From WTFY01 sp965205275 (GTDB lineage: Bacteria > Pseudomonadota > Gammaproteobacteria > UBA4575), in contig OZ242168.1 in NCBI GenBank assembly GCA_965205275.1, positions 1,736,001 through 1,800,000 on the forward strand: a stretch of DNA of 64,000 nt, read 5' to 3'. Both the position numbers and the translations under genes were made by a program. The first letter of the stretch is position 1, and every line of letters starts with the position of its first letter. The notes beneath the pieces were generated by a model. It was not told the DNA's origin, ran no database searches, and worked only from the letters and a program-made list of their open reading frames with translations. Positions 25,700 through 36,200 of this stretch are shown here, one piece after another.

Positions 25700-27888
25700 A
25701 CAAACTGTTTTCGGTACGCATCTGGCCGATCGTACTGCTGTTTATCCCCCTGATGGGCTCGCTGTATCTGATTGCCGATGCCACGCGCAACGAGACGAGT
25801 TTTGAGCAGCTGCATTACTGGCTACTGCCGTTCAACCTGTTCCTGCTGGGGGTTTTCGGGGTACTGATCATTTTCAATGTGGTGTGGCTTGCCATGCAGG
25901 TCATCCGGCAAAAACCGGGCTCCAGGCTGACCCTGCGTCTGCTGCTCATGTTTGTCCTGCTGGCGATCATGCCGGTCGGAATTGTGTATTCGTTTTCAAT
26001 CTGGCTGTTGCAGGAAGGCGTGGACAGCTGGTTTGATGTGGACGTGGAACAGGTTCTGCAGGCCTCGGTCGACCTGAGCCATTCCTCGCTTGACCTGCAC
26101 ATGCGCAAGCTGCGCCAGCAGACCGAGCCGATGATCGATGAACTGGCCGAGACCACGGCCCTGGATGCGCCCCTGGTGATCAACGACCTGATGCGCCGCA
26201 GCGATATGGCCGAGATCGTATTGTTTGACCAGAACAGCCAGATTATTGCCTCGGGCGGTGCGATGGGTACGTCGGTGGTGCCGCAACTGCCCGGCGAGGC
26301 GGTCATGCACCTGGTGAGCCAGGGTGAGACCTATGTGGGGCTGGACCCGGTCAAGGATGCCGGACCGCATATCCGTCTTGTTTTTCCGGTGCGTTCCGAC
26401 CATCTGGGTTCCGGGCCACGCATGGCACAGGTGCTGTATCCGATTTCCGATCGCATCAGCAACCTTGCGCTGAATGTGCAGGAGGGGTTTGGCAAATACA
26501 ATCAGCTGCTGTACCTGCGTACGCCCCTGAAACGGAACTTTAACCTGATTCTGACACTGGTGCTGCTGCTGGGGGTGCTGTTTGCCGTCTGGGCGGCCTT
26601 CTATTCGGCGCGTAGGCTGGCTGCACCGATCAAGGACCTTGCACAGGGCACCCGGGCCGTTGCGGCCGGGCAGTACCACAAAAAACTTCCCGTGCAGCAA
26701 CAGGACGACCTCGGCATGCTGGTGGCCTCCTTCAACCAGATGACCGAGCGTTTGTCCCTGGCACGCGACCGGGACAAATCGAGTCAGCAGCTGATCGACA
26801 GCCAGCGTCTGTATCTGCAGACCATCCTGGAAAACCTGTCATCCGGCGTGATCAGCCTGGACCAGCAGCAGGTGATCAAGACGGTCAATCCGACCGCCGC
26901 ACTGATCCTGAAGGCGGACATGAACCGGTTCATTGGCCGGGACATCGCACAGATGTCAGAGGGAAGCGAAAACCTGAAAAGTTTTTTCGAACAGATCGCA
27001 CCGCTGATACGGAGTGGCGCCGGTCAGTGGCAAACGGACATCAAGCTCGTCGATGAGGGTGAGATCCTGATGTGCCGGGGCGTGACCCTGGCGGGGGATG
27101 CCGGACAGCCAGGCGGCCATATACTGGTATTCGAGGACGTCACCGAACTGATCCAGGCCCAGCGTGACGCCGCCTGGGGTGAGGTCGCGCGTCGTCTGGC
27201 GCATGAGATCAAAAACCCGCTGACGCCGATCCAGCTTTCCACAGAAAGGCTGCGCAGCAAGATCCTGCCTGACCTGAATGCACAGAAAGCCGGCATTCTC
27301 GAGCGTGCCACCGGTACGATCGTACAGCAGGTGGAGTCGATGAAGGCCATGGTCAACGACTTTGCAGACTATGCCAGGGCCTTGCAGGTCGAGACGGTAC
27401 CGCTGGACCTCAACGCACTGGTGGGCGAAGTCATCGAGCTGTACCGGGGCCACACCCGTAACGTTACCATCGATGCCACGCTGGATGAGCATACGCCCCT
27501 GATCAAGGGCGACAGCATCCGCCTGCGCCAGGTACTGCATAATCTGCTTAAAAATTCACTGGAGGCCATATCCGGACAACAGGCAAAAGCCCGGATCGAG
27601 ATTGTTACACAGTGTTTTGAAATCAGGGGGGTGCCTTTTGTCAGTCTGATCGCCGTGGATGACGGACCGGGCATTCCGGGCGAAATACTGGAGCGGCTGT
27701 TTGAACCGTATGTCACGACCAAGGCCAAGGGCAACGGGCTGGGGCTTGCGATTGTGAAAAAGATCATCGAGGAACATGGCGGCACGATTCGGGCCGAAAA
27801 TGTGCCCGGGCGCGGGGCCCGCATCCGGGTGCGCCTGCCGGTGTGCAGTGCCCGGGTCCCCGACCGGCCCAGGGAGGCGCACGCATGA
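25678..27888 (+). CDS. ntrY: NtrY-like membrane sensor histidine kinase
   Basis: 736 residues, GTG start with GGAGG 11 bases upstream. Two N-terminal membrane spans and a third hydrophobic pair (about 15-90), an extracytoplasmic sensor region, a further span near residue 285-305, HAMP (RRLAAPIKDLAQGTRAVAAG), PAS (LENLSSGVISLDQQQVI), HisKA with phosphoacceptor His509 in RRLAHEIKNPLTP, and HATPase with NLLKNSLEAI, DDGPGIPGE and GNGLGLAIVKK. Family members respond to envelope or redox/nitrogen signals. The gene overlaps ntrX by 4 bases. Its position upstream of trkAH is a standard gammaproteobacterial arrangement. Confidence 0.93.
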   Translation: MVRMATVDKLFSVRIWPIVLLFIPLMGSLYLIADATRNETSFEQLHYWLLPFNLFLLGVFGVLIIFNVVWLAMQVIRQKPGSRLTLRLLLMFVLLAIMPVGIVYSFSIWLLQEGVDSWFDVDVEQVLQASVDLSHSSLDLHMRKLRQQTEPMIDELAETTALDAPLVINDLMRRSDMAEIVLFDQNSQIIASGGAMGTSVVPQLPGEAVMHLVSQGETYVGLDPVKDAGPHIRLVFPVRSDHLGSGPRMAQVLYPISDRISNLALNVQEGFGKYNQLLYLRTPLKRNFNLILTLVLLLGVLFAVWAAFYSARRLAAPIKDLAQGTRAVAAGQYHKKLPVQQQDDLGMLVASFNQMTERLSLARDRDKSSQQLIDSQRLYLQTILENLSSGVISLDQQQVIKTVNPTAALILKADMNRFIGRDIAQMSEGSENLKSFFEQIAPLIRSGAGQWQTDIKLVDEGEILMCRGVTLAGDAGQPGGHILVFEDVTELIQAQRDAAWGEVARRLAHEIKNPLTPIQLSTERLRSKILPDLNAQKAGILERATGTIVQQVESMKAMVNDFADYARALQVETVPLDLNALVGEVIELYRGHTRNVTIDATLDEHTPLIKGDSIRLRQVLHNLLKNSLEAISGQQAKARIEIVTQCFEIRGVPFVSLIAVDDGPGIPGEILERLFEPYVTTKAKGNGLGLAIVKKIIEEHGGTIRAENVPGRGARIRVRLPVCSARVPDRPREAHA

Positions 27889-29243
27889 GTCAGCAAAACA
27901 TCCTGATTGTGGACGATGAGCCCGATATCCGTAACCTGGTACAGGAGATTCTCATCGACGAGGGCTATGCGGTCCGGGTTGCCGAAAACACGGTTACGGC
28001 CCGCCAGCACGCCAATACCCTGCTCCCCGATCTGGTTTTGCTCGATATCTGGATGCCGGGCGAGGACGGGATCAGCCTGCTGAAAGACTGGCAGGGCAGC
28101 AATGGAATCGATTGTCCCGTGGTGATGATGTCCGGACATGGCACCGTGGAGACCGCCGTGGAGGCCACCCGCCTGGGCGCATACGGCTTCATCGAGAAGC
28201 CCCTGACCACGGCCAAGCTGCTGGCAAGCGTGAAACGTGCCCTGGAGGCTGCGCATGAGAAAATGGGGCCGGCCCGGGCCGGCCTGATGGTGAAAGAGCC
28301 AGTCGGCATGAGTCTGCAGATGCGTACCTTGCGCGAGCAGGCCAAAAAGCTGGCGCAGCATGACAACATCGTTCTGATCACAGGGGAGCGCGGGGCCGGG
28401 AAAAAGACCTTTGCCCGGTACGTGCATGCCCTCGGTGCCGGCCGCGACCGGGAATTTATTGTCCTGAGTGAGGATGACTTCAGTGACCGCGGACTCGCCC
28501 GGGAGTTGTTCGGATCCGAAGCCGACGGGGTCATAACCCCCGGGGTTCTGGAACTCTGCAAGGGCGGTACGGTCCTGGTGGATGACGTGGTCACCTTGCC
28601 TGTACAGGACCAGAAGATCCTGTCGCACTTGCTGGAACGCAAGCAGTTCAGCCGTATCGGGGGCAATACCCTGCAAAAGCTGGAAGTGCGTATCCTGGTC
28701 GCCACCTCCCGTACCCTTCAGGCTGAGGTTCGGGCCGGGCGTTTTGACAGCAAGCTGTATTTTCAGCTGAATGCCGTCCCGATCCACGTCCCCGCATTAC
28801 GCGAACACCTGATGGATGCGCCGGAACTGCTGCGCCACTACATCGACTTCTATTGCTCACAGGAAAACTATCCCTACCGGAGTTTCTCCATCGCCGCACA
28901 GAACCTGCTGCTGCATTATGCCTGGCCGGGGAATATTCGCGAGCTGGCCAATCTGGTACAGAGACTGCTCATACTGGGCACTTCAGATGAAATTTCCGCC
29001 GAGGAAGTCGAGCTGGCCCTGGAGGAAGATGCCGTGCACAGTGGGCCGGAGGCCGCATGGCGTGAGAAGCTTTATCAACTGCCGCTGCGCGAGGCACGGG
29101 AGTCCTTTGAGCGGGACTACCTGCTGTACCAGCTCAAGCAGGTAGGCGGCAATATCAGCAAATTATCCGGGCGGGTGGGCCTGGAACGGACCCATCTGTA
29201 CCGCAAACTTCGTGCCCTTGGGATCAATACCAAGGAACCCTGA
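27885..29243 (+). CDS. ntrX: NtrX-like response regulator with degenerate sigma-54 activation domain
   Basis: 452 residues from the ATGA overlap with ntrY. Receiver domain: D10/D11, phosphoacceptor Asp54 (VLLDIWMP), K105. AAA+ domain 140-365: Walker A GERGAGKK, but the sigma-54-contacting GAFTGA loop is missing (ELFGSEADGVITPG instead), and the usual arginine-finger segment DLYYRLN reads KLYFQLN. C-terminal Fis-type helix-turn-helix: ISKLSGRVGLERTHLYRKL. Absence of GAFTGA is, to my recollection, common in gammaproteobacterial NtrX-like proteins; it implies DNA-binding regulation without sigma-54 activation. The Gln at the arginine-finger position strengthens that. Confidence 0.9.
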   Translation: MSQQNILIVDDEPDIRNLVQEILIDEGYAVRVAENTVTARQHANTLLPDLVLLDIWMPGEDGISLLKDWQGSNGIDCPVVMMSGHGTVETAVEATRLGAYGFIEKPLTTAKLLASVKRALEAAHEKMGPARAGLMVKEPVGMSLQMRTLREQAKKLAQHDNIVLITGERGAGKKTFARYVHALGAGRDREFIVLSEDDFSDRGLARELFGSEADGVITPGVLELCKGGTVLVDDVVTLPVQDQKILSHLLERKQFSRIGGNTLQKLEVRILVATSRTLQAEVRAGRFDSKLYFQLNAVPIHVPALREHLMDAPELLRHYIDFYCSQENYPYRSFSIAAQNLLLHYAWPGNIRELANLVQRLLILGTSDEISAEEVELALEEDAVHSGPEAAWREKLYQLPLREARESFERDYLLYQLKQVGGNISKLSGRVGLERTHLYRKLRALGINTKEP

Positions 29244-29332
29244 CAAAAACCCTTGCCCGGTCCTGTGACTTCCCCTATGCTGCATCGCCTGCAAACCACC
29301 TGTCCACAGACCTGGATAGCCGAGGCATTGCT

Positions 29333-30700
29333 ATGAAAATTATCATCCTGGGAGCCGGTCAGGTCGGTTCCTCGCTGGCGCTGAGTCTGGCGAAAGAGGA
29401 CCACGACATCACCCTGGTGGATACCGATCCCCTGATTCTTCAGGATATCCAGGGTCGGGCTGACCTGCGCACCGTGGTCGGCAAGGCCTCGCATCCCACC
29501 CTGCTGGCGCGCGCAGGGGCCAAGGATGCCGATATGGTGATCGCCCTGACCGACAGTGACGAAACCAACATGGTGGCCTGTCAGGTCGCCTACACGCTGT
29601 TCCATACCCCCACCAAAATTGCGCGCATCCGTGCCGTTGAGTATTCCGCATACAACAACCTGTTTGTGCAGGAGGCCTTGCCGGTGGATGTGCTGATCAG
29701 TCCGGAGTACCTGATCTCACAATATATACAGAGACTGATTGAACATCCCGATTCACTGCAGGTGCTGGATTTTGCCGAGGGCCGGATCAAACTGCTGGCG
29801 ATGCGTGCGGGGGCGTCCATGGTCGGCAGGAAATTGCGCGATATCTGGGAGCTGATGCCGGAAACCGAAGCCAGGGTGGTGGCCATGTATCGCGACGATG
29901 ACTCCATCGCCGCCGATGACGGGACCGTCATACAGGCGGGCGATGAACTGTTCTTTCTGGCCTCTTCCGAAAACGCCTTGGCCCTGACCGCACAGTTGCG
30001 CGGGACGGACAGGCCCTACAAGCGTGTACTGCTGGCCGGTGGCGGCAACATCGGATTCAACCTGGCAAAATCCCTGGAAAACCGGTACCAGATCAAGATT
30101 ATCGAACGCAATCCCGAGCGCGCGAAATTTCTGTCCGAGTCGCTGAACAAGGCCATCGTGTTGCAGGGGGACGTGGCCGACCAGGACATGCTGCTGGAAG
30201 AAAATGTCAAGAACATGGATGTCTTTTGTGCACTCACCAATGATGAGGAGGCCAACATCCTGTCCTCCATGCTGGCCAAGCGTCTGGGAGCCAACAAGGT
30301 CATGTCGCTTATCAATCGGGCCAGTTATGTGGAACTGGTCGAAAGCAGCATCATCGACATCGCGATTTCACCCCGTCAGGTCACGCTGGGCACGTTATTG
30401 GCGCATGTGCGCAAGGGAGACGTGGTGGCGGTGCACTCGTTGCGCCGGGGGGCGGCCGAAGCCATCGAGGCGGTCGCCCATGGCGACCGCAAGACCTCGC
30501 AGGTGGTCGGACGCAGGATCAAGGAAATCGGCTTGCCGAAAGGGGCGGCCATCGTTGCGATCGCACGCGCCGGGGAGGTGATCATGGCCGAAGCGGATCT
30601 CGTGATTGAACCCGAGGACCATGTCATCCTGTTCCTGACCGACAAGACCGGTGTCCGGGAAACCGAACGCCTGTTTCAGGTAAGCGCGACGTTTATCTAG
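29333..30700 (+). CDS. trkA: Trk potassium uptake regulatory NAD-binding subunit
   Basis: 455 residues with the duplicated RCK architecture: Rossmann motif GAGQVGSSLA at the start and GGGNIGFNLA in the second half, each followed by a TrkA-C domain (ending AEADLVIEPEDHVILFL). It is the peripheral subunit gating TrkH in response to NAD(H)/nucleotides. It is 89 bases after ntrX and 47 bases before trkH. Confidence 0.96.
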   Translation: MKIIILGAGQVGSSLALSLAKEDHDITLVDTDPLILQDIQGRADLRTVVGKASHPTLLARAGAKDADMVIALTDSDETNMVACQVAYTLFHTPTKIARIRAVEYSAYNNLFVQEALPVDVLISPEYLISQYIQRLIEHPDSLQVLDFAEGRIKLLAMRAGASMVGRKLRDIWELMPETEARVVAMYRDDDSIAADDGTVIQAGDELFFLASSENALALTAQLRGTDRPYKRVLLAGGGNIGFNLAKSLENRYQIKIIERNPERAKFLSESLNKAIVLQGDVADQDMLLEENVKNMDVFCALTNDEEANILSSMLAKRLGANKVMSLINRASYVELVESSIIDIAISPRQVTLGTLLAHVRKGDVVAVHSLRRGAAEAIEAVAHGDRKTSQVVGRRIKEIGLPKGAAIVAIARAGEVIMAEADLVIEPEDHVILFLTDKTGVRETERLFQVSATFI

Positions 30701-30747
30701 GCCGGCCCCCGGGCCCGCAAGCCGCATTTTGAGGTACGCTGACAGGT

Positions 30748-32199
30748 ATGCAAAGACAGGTAATACAGAGGATACTGGGCATCCTGCTGGGGGGATTCAG
30801 CATGGCCATGCTGCCGCCGGTTGCGGTGGGAATGATTTATCAGGACGAGCCGACGCTGCCGTTCATCCTGTCGACCCTGATTACCCTGGTAGCCGCGCTG
30901 GTCCTGTGGTACCCGGTACGTGATTTCCGGGGCGACCTGCGCCTTCGGGAAGGGTTTCTGATCGTCGTTCTGTTCTGGACGGTGCTGGGGACATTCGGGG
31001 CACTGCCCCTGCTGTTTTCCCAGTCGCTGACGCTCGGCATCACCGACGCGGTGTTCGAATCCATTTCCGGACTGACCACCACCGGGGCGACCGTCATCAC
31101 GCAACTCGATGCATTGCCGAAGTCCGTCCTGTTTTATCGCCAGAGCCTGCAGTGGCTGGGGGGCATGGGAATTATCGTACTGGCGGTTGCCATCCTGCCG
31201 ATGCTGGGCGTCGGGGGCATGCAGCTGTACCGGGCCGAGGCCCCGGGACCGGTCAAGGACACCCGCCTGACCCCCCGGATCAAGGAAACCGCCAAGGCAC
31301 TGTGGTACATCTACCTGTCCCTGACTGTGGTCTGCGCGCTCGGTTACTGGGTGGCGGGCATGAGTGTCTTTGATGCGATTGCGCACAGCTTCTCGACGGT
31401 GGCCATCGGTGGATTTTCCACGCACGATGCAAGTATCGGCTACTTTCAGAGCGCATCGATCGAGGCGATTGCAATCCTGTTCATGCTGCTGGCCGGCGCC
31501 AACTTCGGCCTGCATTTCATTACCTGGAAGACACAGAGCCTGCGCCACTACCTGCGGGATGCGGAATTCAGGACCTACCTGCTGATCCTTTTTTCGATTA
31601 CCCTGATCGCCGTCATCTTCCTGCGCTTCAGCGGGGTCTACCCAGGCTGGAATGACACCTTTGCCAAAGCCGTTTTCCATGTGGTATCCATCGGCACGAC
31701 GACCGGCTACACCACTTCACAGTACCACCACTGGCCGGGTTTTCTGCCGCTGCTGCTGCTGCTGGTAAGTTTTGTCGGAGGCTGTGCCGGGTCGACCGGC
31801 GGCGGCATGAAAGTGATTCGCATACTGCTGCTGGTCAAGCAGGGCCTGAGAGAGATGCTGCGCCTGATCCATCCAAGCGCAAAGATTACCGTGAAGATCG
31901 GATCCAAACCGGTGGACAATCGTGTGATGGAGGCGGTGTGGGGGTTTTTCTCCGCCTACATCGCCGTCTTTGTGTTCATGCTGCTGCTGCTGCTGGCCTC
32001 CGGCCTGGATGAAGTGACGGCGTTTTCCGCGGTGGCGGCCGCCCTCAACAATCTGGGACCGGGCCTGGGCGAGGTCGGCATCAATTACACAAGTATCAAT
32101 GACTTCAGCAAGTGGGTGCTGTGCCTTGGCATGCTGCTCGGGCGTCTTGAGATCTTTACCCTGCTGGTGGTGCTCACCCCGGCATTCTGGCGCCGGTAG
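30748..32199 (+). CDS. trkH: Trk potassium uptake membrane channel subunit
   Basis: 483 residues, a multi-pass membrane protein with four pore-loop repeats: SISGLTTTGATVI, AFSTVAIGGFSTHDAS-like (here HSFSTVAIGGFSTHD), VSIGTTTGYTTSQY and AALNNLGPGLGEVG; each holds a selectivity-filter Gly. It forms the K+ pore with TrkA. It ends with TAG 8 bases before the methyltransferase gene. Confidence 0.96.
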   Translation: MQRQVIQRILGILLGGFSMAMLPPVAVGMIYQDEPTLPFILSTLITLVAALVLWYPVRDFRGDLRLREGFLIVVLFWTVLGTFGALPLLFSQSLTLGITDAVFESISGLTTTGATVITQLDALPKSVLFYRQSLQWLGGMGIIVLAVAILPMLGVGGMQLYRAEAPGPVKDTRLTPRIKETAKALWYIYLSLTVVCALGYWVAGMSVFDAIAHSFSTVAIGGFSTHDASIGYFQSASIEAIAILFMLLAGANFGLHFITWKTQSLRHYLRDAEFRTYLLILFSITLIAVIFLRFSGVYPGWNDTFAKAVFHVVSIGTTTGYTTSQYHHWPGFLPLLLLLVSFVGGCAGSTGGGMKVIRILLLVKQGLREMLRLIHPSAKITVKIGSKPVDNRVMEAVWGFFSAYIAVFVFMLLLLLASGLDEVTAFSAVAAALNNLGPGLGEVGINYTSINDFSKWVLCLGMLLGRLEIFTLLVVLTPAFWRR

Positions 32200-32207
32200 G
32201 GGGTGCC

Positions 32208-32789
32208 ATGGCGGATGAGCGAGCCCGACAGAAATGGAACCGCAGGTATGCAGGTCCGCCTGCAGACAGCCCGGCTCCGGCCGGGGTGCTGACTGAATAT
32301 GCATACCTGTTGCCGGTGACCGGCACGGCCCTGGACCTGGCCTGCGGGCGCGGGGCCAATGCCCTTTTTCTGGCTCGCCAGGGCCTGCAGGTGCACGCCT
32401 GGGACATTTCCGGCGAGGCGATCAATCAGCTGGCCCGCCAGAGTGCGGCAGACCGGCTCGGGATTGAGACGGCCGTGCGCGATGTGCAGGAACGCCCGCC
32501 GCAGGCCGACACCTTTGATGTGATCTGTGTCAGTTATTTTCTGGAACGGGAGATTAGCGATGCGATCATGGCCGCCCTCAGGCCGAACGGTATCCTGTTT
32601 TACCAGACCTTTCTTCATGAGAACGTCTCCGATCAGGGTCCCGGCAACCCGGAATACCGGCTCGGGCCGAATGAATTGCTGGAATTGTTTGCACCGCTGC
32701 ACGTGCTGGTGTACCAGGAACAGGGTCGTGTGGGGGATACTGCACAGGGGCTGCGTGACACCGCCTGGCTGGTGGCGCAAAAACGCTGA
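32208..32789 (+). CDS. Class I SAM-dependent methyltransferase (TehB-like)
   Basis: 193 residues. Motif I is LDLACGRGANALFLARQG, the acidic strand VHAWDISGEAI, and the later strand TFDVICVSYFLER. It resembles the TehB/small-molecule methyltransferase group (WNRRYAG start, NPEYRLGPNELLELF end). The substrate is unknown. It is separated from trkH by 8 bases and probably cotranscribed. It is the last housekeeping gene before the accessory region. Confidence 0.85.
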   Translation: MADERARQKWNRRYAGPPADSPAPAGVLTEYAYLLPVTGTALDLACGRGANALFLARQGLQVHAWDISGEAINQLARQSAADRLGIETAVRDVQERPPQADTFDVICVSYFLEREISDAIMAALRPNGILFYQTFLHENVSDQGPGNPEYRLGPNELLELFAPLHVLVYQEQGRVGDTAQGLRDTAWLVAQKR

Positions 32790-33002
32790 CATCCGGAAGG
32801 TCCGCAGGCACGGGATGTGGCTGAAAACCGGAGCGTTGATACGGGGTGGTGCATCACACCGGCGCTTTCGCGTATCACCTCTGCAAGGCTGGCCATTGCG
32901 CATCAGGCGGCGGTGTATCCCATGGGTTATCCCTGCAGGAAAGCGTCTGTGCGTTTATTGATTAAAAATACTCAATAGCATAGTTTAAGGGGAGGATGAA
33001 GT
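32790..33002. other. Junction between housekeeping genes and the NACHT locus
   Basis: 213 bases. The last 60 bases turn AT-rich (TTGATT at 32958-32963 and TAGTTT at 32981-32986, 17 bases apart) and end in a strong ribosome site GGGGAGG 7 bases before the ATG at 33003. If those hexamers are used the leader would be very short, so the promoter may lie further upstream. Confidence 0.35.
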
Positions 33003-33293
33003 ATGAGCGCGCACAAAAGACGACACTCAGCGCATCGGTTCAACACGGAAACTGCCGGGGCTTGCCTCCATTTCTGGCGCGGGAACAACCGCGAGGCGGA
33101 TTTCGTTCTGGAACGGGGCCGGAATCTTGTCGCTTTTGAAGTCAGGAGCGGAGCCTGCCGGGCAAACGTGAGCGGCCTTGAAATGTTCAGGCAGCGATTC
33201 GAGGGTACCGCCTCGATTCTCATCGGTAAAGGGGACATTCCACTGCCGGTATTTCTCTCGGCCCCGACCGGGGAAGGGTTCGCAGTCTCATGA
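33003..33293 (+). CDS. Small protein like the DUF4143 C-terminal (PD-(D/E)xK-like) domain
   Basis: 96 residues with an excellent ribosome site. The core FWRGNNREADFVLERGRNLVAFEVRSG matches, in two pieces, the end of DUF4143 AAA+ ATPases: R-x-x-x-EADFVL (E31, D33) then FEVRSG (E46, R48). This E...D...ExK arrangement is that of PD-(D/E)xK nuclease-fold proteins, with the usual Lys replaced by Arg here. Full DUF4143 proteins are about 400 residues with an N-terminal ATPase; that part is missing. Its stop overlaps the start of the large NACHT gene (ATGA), so the two are translationally coupled. It is either a domain-sized effector partner of the NTPase or a gene remnant; coupling and ribosome site favour expression. 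Confidence 0.6.
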   Translation: MSAHKRRHSAHRFNTETAGACLHFWRGNNREADFVLERGRNLVAFEVRSGACRANVSGLEMFRQRFEGTASILIGKGDIPLPVFLSAPTGEGFAVS

Positions 33294-36200
33294 TGTCTGT
33301 GGTTTCGCGTACATGCACCGAGTTTCGCGGATACGACTCCCGGGACGGGTCGGAAAGTTCTTCCCGGCCTTTTGAGGACTTTCGAGAGAGCGGTGCCTGT
33401 GTGCTGCTTGGCGCACCCGGGGCCGGCAAGACGACGGTATTCAGGCAGGAAGCCGAACGTACGGGCGGGTGCTACGTCACCGCACGCAACTTCGTGACAC
33501 TCGATGACAGACCGGAATGGCAGGATGCAACCCTGTACATTGACGGGCTTGACGAGATGCGGGCGGGAACAAGCGACGGGCGCACGCCGTTCGACAACCT
33601 TTGCAAGAAGCTTGATCAACTGGGGCGTCCCCGGTTTCACCTGTCCTGCCGCGAAGCGGACTGGCTGGGGGCCCATGACCGGGATCATCTGAAAACCGTA
33701 TTGCGCGATGGAAATATTGCGGTTCTGCGCCTTGACCCGTTATCGGATGAGGGCATTCGCGAGATTTTGCGGACGCGTTGCGATATCGAAAATACGGGCA
33801 GGTTCATCACCGCGGCCCGCGAGAAGGGAGTCGGTGCCTTGCTTGCAAATCCCCAGAGCCTGCAAATGCTGGCCAGGGCGGTCGCAAGCGGTTACTGGCC
33901 GCAGACCCGGATGGAGGCGTTCAATGAGGCCTGCCGGATAGGACTCGGTGAGCCTAACCCGGCGCATCGGACAGCCGAGCTGGACGGCATGTCTATTCCC
34001 GGTCTGATGGAGGCTGCAGGGCGGTTCTGCGCCGTGCAACTTCTGACCGGCAGTGCGGGGTATGCCCTGCCCGGCAACGCGGAGCATCACGATTACCCCG
34101 GACTGGGCCGGATACCGGGCACGCACCGGAATGTTCTTCGCCAGGTACTGGGGAGCAGACTGTTCGAAGTGTCTGAAGAGGGCTACGCGTCCCCGGTCCA
34201 TCGACAGGTTGCAGAGTTTCTCGCCGCAAGATACCTGGCAAGCCTCATTCACGACGGTCTGCCTGTCAGGCGGATTCTCGCCCTGATGACGGGCCATGAC
34301 GGCGGCATTGTCTCGGAACTGCGCGGCCTTGCCGCCTGGCTGGCGGCCCATAGCCCATCCAGCCGCCAAGAAGTTATTACGCGCGACCCCCTCGCAACCG
34401 TGCTCTACGGCGATGTTCGGGAATTCTCCCCCGACGAGAAACGCTGGGTGCTGGAAGCGCTGCACCAGGAGGCGAAAAAGAACCCCTGGTTTGTCAGGGT
34501 GATCCGAATGGATGCCCGGCTGGGCGATATGGTCACGCCTGACATGGAAGCGGTGTTCCGGGAAATCCTGGCCGGTCCGGTGCGAGACGACGCACGACAG
34601 TACTTGGTCCTGATCCTGGTTGAAATGCTGGTACACGGTCAGCCGCTTCCGGGACTTGCCGGGTGTATGCTGCAGATGCTCAGGGAGGAGGTATGGTGGC
34701 CCCGAATCAAACACCGCATCGTGGATGCGTTTGTCCGGCACCGGGGGGATGACGGACAGGCGATCGGTGAACTCAAGGAACTGATAAAGGATGTATACGC
34801 CGAGCGGGTGTCCGATCCCGAGGACGACCTGCTGGGTTATCTGTTGGCCAGACTCTACCCTGAGGCGCTGTCCGCGCGGGAAGTCCTGAGGTACCTTCGG
34901 CCCTCAAAAAAACCGGGGGGTTGCCCGCGGTATGAATATTTCTGGACCGGTCTTCTCCCCCGGAATTCAACCCATGCCCGGCTTGCCCAACTTCTGGATG
35001 AGCTTGTAAAGCAGTACGATCGGCTGTGTGCTGAAATTCAGAGGCACCGATGGCCGGTCTTTTTCCTGCGCCGGATACCTTTGATCCTGCTGAGCCGTTT
35101 TCTGGGATTGTCTCAGGAGGAAGTTGAGCCGAACCGGCTTTTCGGTTGGCTGGGGGTTGCCGCATGGGCAGGGGACTGGAGGAACGATATCAAGGTCGCA
35201 GACAGGGAAGCGGTACACATCGCTGGCTGGCTTGGATGTCGCCCTGAAGTATGGAAATCGTTGTTCGAGGCAGGGCTGAAGCGTTGCATGGATTCGCCCG
35301 GATGTACCGGTGTGTCTGAGTTCAGGCGCTGCATGTCCACGGAAGAATGCAGGCTTTTTAATGCCGAAAAGCCACCGGATTTCGGATCCTGGTGTCTCGA
35401 CCGGGCCCTTGGTATGAAAGACCGTGGCGCAGTAACCTGGTTCATGAACAAAGTTGCGGAGGCTGTACATCGTTCTCTTCACGACCGGGGTCTTTCCCGG
35501 AAAATCGTCGAAAGATGCATCGCCGGGAAGGGCGTTCTCGAGGAAGCCTTCAAGGCGAGGCTGGGCGAACTTGAGGGGGGCCGTGCGTGGGAGAGGGAAT
35601 CTCAAGAAGCGCATGAAGCGCAGGAGAGTCAGCTTCGCCGGGAATGGCGTGAGCGCGTGCAATCGCAGGCCGCGGCGTTGCGTGAAAACCGGGCGCCCCC
35701 CGAGCTGCTGTACCCTCTTGCCACGGCGTACCTGGGCGGATTCAGTGAGGTTCGGGACGATCGGCCCCACGACCGGCTGCGGCGCATGCTGGGAAATGAT
35801 CAGGATTTGATTGGGGCCGTGCTGGAGGGGTTTCGTCGATCGATGTGGCGCGAAGACCTTCCCTGCGAGGCCGAGGTCCTGCAGCTCGGTACCCAAAACC
35901 GGATTCACCCTCTGGTGCTTCCCTTCATGATTGGACTGGAAGAAGTCACACAGACTGTGAGCATAGAGGATATTCCTCTTGATAAAACACAGATGCGCCT
36001 GGCGCTTGCCATTCATTACACGCTGCCCCAGTGGTTTCTTTACGCCGGCCATGAAGCACGTTCCAGGGATTGGCGGCCCTCCTGGTACCAGTCATTGCTG
36101 ACCGCTCATCCCGGTGTAGTCTCCGATACCCTGATTCGATCGACGCGCTCCAAATTACGTAACGCAGAGGGGTCTTTCGGCGAACTGTATGAGCTGGTAT

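Noticed and set aside
27369..28787. A 472-codon leftward ORF opposite ntrY/ntrX
   Set aside because: Antisense shadow; ntrY and ntrX carry complete motif sets on the other strand.
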